Of a stretch of DNA of 64,000 nt, positions 61,941 to 64,000 are shown piece after piece. A model generated the notes under the pieces. That model was not told the DNA's origin and did no database searches. It saw only the letters and a list, made by a program, of their open reading frames with translations. A program made the position numbers and the translations under genes. Each line of letters begins with the position of its first letter. The first letter of the stretch is position 1. The stretch is from positions 1-64,000 of the forward strand of contig SLHA01000048.1 of the NCBI GenBank assembly GCA_007136405.1, read 5' to 3'. The DNA is from Candidatus Latescibacterota bacterium (lineage in GTDB: Bacteria > Latescibacterota > UBA2968 > UBA8231).

Positions 61941-62098
61941 GTCGTTCCAGCGGTCGTTCTAGCCCCATTGCCTGCTTGTTCGAGCCAGAAAAACCCTTCT
62001 TACTCGGCCAAGCCATTCGTCGCGTTCCAGACCGGTTCACACCCTCTGAGCATGAGCGCAGGGCCTGCCCCGAACGAACGCACAGCCGGCAATACTGC

Positions 62099-62132
62099 GT
62101 AGATCCCACACTATTGTAGATCCCACACTATT
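62099..62132. repeat. Perfect tandem repeat of 17 bp (two copies)
   Basis: GTAGATCCCACACTATT occurs twice directly after each other, 5 nt before the SulP stop codon, at the boundary where codon usage changes. It may mark an insertion or recombination junction. Confidence 0.7.
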
Positions 62133-62137
62133 ACTGT

Positions 62138-64000
62138 TTAGGGATGAAGGTTCATCGCTATCCTGTTGGCTATCCTGAATCTCATGGAGAGTTCTCTTGT
62201 TATCCCCAGAATCAGCTTATAGGCCAGGCCGGGTCTTTTTTTCTCGATATTAGCCATCGAATCGACTGCCAGGAATAAACACTTCGCCTGACCCTCTGCG
62301 ACCACTGTGGCGGATCTCGGCTTTCCGTCTATGGTTGACATCTCGCCGAAAACCGCGCCGGCGACAAGGGTGCCGACCCTGTGCCCGCTGACGCCGGAGC
62401 CCGTGATCACGTGCATTCTGCCCTTCAAAATAAAGTACATACCATCGGGCTCGTCATCCCACCTGAATACGGTTTCTCCAGGCTTGAACTCCTTCATAAT
62501 CAGGTGCTTTGAGATCAGGCGGAGCTCCAGCTTATCGAAATCGCTGAATATGCCGAGATCGGTTAGCGCGAGTTCCCTGTCCATGATCGGAGGACTCACA
62601 CGAGCCCTTATCAGACTGTCTTCCGCCCAGGCCAGGGCATAATCTGTTTTTTCGAATACAATATTTTTTCCGAATATCTCATATATCCCCAGAGATTCAA
62701 GAAACGATCCAAGGCGGGATCTCTTGTCAAGCGAACTGAGAGCCAGGGATATACCGCGCTTTTCGCACCGTTCTCTGATCTGCGAGAGTATGTTGGCTCC
62801 GGTGCTGTCGATCTCGCTTACCCGTTTCAGGTCCAGTATGAGATAGTCTGGTGCGTTTTGGCTGATGATCCTGTCAATATAGACGGCCAGCTTGTCAGCG
62901 GTTCCGAAGAAGAGAGCTCCGTCAAGTTCGAGTATTCTTATCCGCTCGCCGCACTTAGATAGAAAATTCAGTTCATCTCTGGATCTGTGTATGCTGGATT
63001 GGATATCGGCGCCGGTCAGATCGCGTCGTACGATATCCTTGCCCATTTTCACCGTGAAAACAACAAGTGATATGAGTATTCCCGCCGCAACCGCCTGGAA
63101 TATGCCGAAACCCACCAGGATAGCGGCGACTGCCGCCATAATCAGGAGATCGACCCAAACGTGCCCGGTTTTACATTTTCCACACCTCAGACGCGTTACC
63201 AGTTCCAGGCTCCACCTATCGAAGGCGGTCAGACCGAACATCAGTATCACCGCGGCGAGGATAATCTTCGGCAGGAGTGAAATGAGAGGAGAAAAAAACA
63301 GTAAAATCGAGAGCGCGCCCGCGGCGGCGGCGAGCTTTGACCATCTTGACCGACCGCCATAGAGGTAGTTCGTTGTGGAGCCGCTCCCTAGACCGGCTCC
63401 GCTTATCCCGCCGAATACAGCCGAGAGCATGTTACCTGCCCCCTGTCCGCAAAGCTCACGGTTGGTATCGGTGCGCTCTCCCGCGATCGAATCCACCGAG
63501 ACAGCGGTTATCAGGGTCCGCAGGGAGTTGACCACAGCTATACTCAAAGCCAGAGGGATAAGCATCATGAGAATCTGCACAGGATCCAGCTCGGAAGAAT
63601 AGGATAACCCGGCAAGATTCATCGGTCTTGGAATACCCCCCTGCAGTCTCCCGATGACCCGGACACTCTCAGATGGAATTCCGGAAACACGCACGAGAAG
63701 GTACGCTGAAACCCCTGCAAACATACCGGTAAGGGGAGGTGGAATGCTCCTGAGGAATTTTTTTCCGACAATAATCCCGCACACGGTCACCGCCGCCAAC
63801 ACCAGTGGGAGCGCTTCGGCCGCTGAAGAAAACAGCCCGCTGCCAAGCCCGCCAAGATCGATGATGTTGTGCGCCTGGGAGAGAACGATCGTGAAAGCGG
63901 TACCGTTGAGTAGCCCAGACATGACCGGGTAAGGAATGTACTGTGCCAGATGCCCCATTTTGAGGAGCCCGAAGCCCGCCTGCATGAGGCCGCTGAGAAA
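62138..64000 (-). CDS. SulP-family anion transporter with STAS and cyclic-nucleotide-binding domains (5' end beyond window)
   Basis: The C-terminal 620 codons are visible. SulP membrane part: IPYPVMSGLLNGTAFTIVLS, LVLAAVTVCGIIVGKKFL, GERTDTNRELCGQGAGNMLS. Then a STAS domain (LDGALFFGTADKLAVYIDRI, LDLKRVSEIDSTGANILSQI) and a CRP-type cNMP domain (KPGETVFRWDDEPDGMYFIL, GAVFGEMSTIDGKPRSATVV). Moves sulfate, bicarbonate or similar anions, probably gated by the fused domains. Codons such as AGA, AGG and ATA are frequent here but scarce in the rest of the window, implying horizontal origin or a contig join. Confidence 0.9.
   Translation of the reverse strand, partial: FLSGLMQAGFGLLKMGHLAQYIPYPVMSGLLNGTAFTIVLSQAHNIIDLGGLGSGLFSSAAEALPLVLAAVTVCGIIVGKKFLRSIPPPLTGMFAGVSAYLLVRVSGIPSESVRVIGRLQGGIPRPMNLAGLSYSSELDPVQILMMLIPLALSIAVVNSLRTLITAVSVDSIAGERTDTNRELCGQGAGNMLSAVFGGISGAGLGSGSTTNYLYGGRSRWSKLAAAAGALSILLFFSPLISLLPKIILAAVILMFGLTAFDRWSLELVTRLRCGKCKTGHVWVDLLIMAAVAAILVGFGIFQAVAAGILISLVVFTVKMGKDIVRRDLTGADIQSSIHRSRDELNFLSKCGERIRILELDGALFFGTADKLAVYIDRIISQNAPDYLILDLKRVSEIDSTGANILSQIRERCEKRGISLALSSLDKRSRLGSFLESLGIYEIFGKNIVFEKTDYALAWAEDSLIRARVSPPIMDRELALTDLGIFSDFDKLELRLISKHLIMKEFKPGETVFRWDDEPDGMYFILKGRMHVITGSGVSGHRVGTLVAGAVFGEMSTIDGKPRSATVVAEGQAKCLFLAVDSMANIEKKRPGLAYKLILGITRELSMRFRIANRIAMNLHP

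Overview
This 64 kb window is moderately high-GC bacterial chromosome, packed with short operons on both strands. Outer-membrane-type beta-barrels, lipoproteins, an ExbB/ExbD-like pair, flagellar parts (FliG, FapA) and sigma-70 promoters of TTGACA-17-TATAAT type all indicate a free-living, probably motile Gram-negative organism. All four tRNAs carry an encoded CCA. The mix of ordinary housekeeping genes with creatininase-family amidases, enolase-superfamily dehydratases, Gfo/Idh/MocA oxidoreductases, xylose-isomerase-like TIM barrels and a PIG-L deacetylase recalls uncultured FCB-group lineages such as Latescibacterota. That placement is an inference from gene content, not a phylogenetic result.

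Layout. 1-4.6 kb (minus): pfkB-type kinase, coaE and gcvP; coaE and gcvP share one reading frame with no stop between them. 4.8-9.6 kb: clpP converges on a diguanylate cyclase/epmA-like pair, followed by clpX behind a cold-shock-domain gene. 9.8-17.7 kb (minus): AI-2E-type permease with an Ig-like insert, cyclic-nucleotide-binding protein, thioredoxin, holA, a small membrane protein, purM, rnr and a lipoprotein. 17.8-22.5 kb: sugar isomerase-like gene, a 52-aa gene, an RpoD-like sigma factor, and rph/DnaC-like/smpB, then tRNA-Leu. 22.7-31 kb: VOC protein, MerR-like regulator, J-domain protein, tRNA-Arg, GroES-like protein, fliG, fapA (with a sigma-54-like promoter) and a deacetylase. 31-38 kb: envelope proteins, namely two lipoproteins, a phosphodiesterase with a barrel-like tail, and a small outer-membrane protein; then tRNA-Lys. 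38-47 kb: a catabolic cluster for sugar acids or related compounds. 47-55 kb: two coiled-coil envelope proteins, a tightly overlapping four-gene ExbB/ExbD-like operon, SDR, Ca/Na exchanger-like protein and amidohydrolase. 55.6-61.9 kb: small membrane protein, argG, HAD phosphatase, methyltransferase, mdh, an omega-like subunit, a second RpoD-like sigma factor and tRNA-Tyr. 62.1 kb to the end: a SulP-STAS-cNMP transporter with clearly different codon usage.

The main points for follow-up are the continuous CoaE-GcvP frame, the uncharacterised TPR / jelly-roll-like / ExbB / ExbD operon, the Ig-like insert in the AI-2E permease, the phosphodiesterase fused to barrel-like strands, the sigma-54-like promoter before fapA, and the foreign-looking SulP gene beside tRNA-Tyr. 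No CRISPR array, rRNA, insertion sequence or prophage was seen. Many long open frames antisense to real genes occur here because of base composition and were left out.
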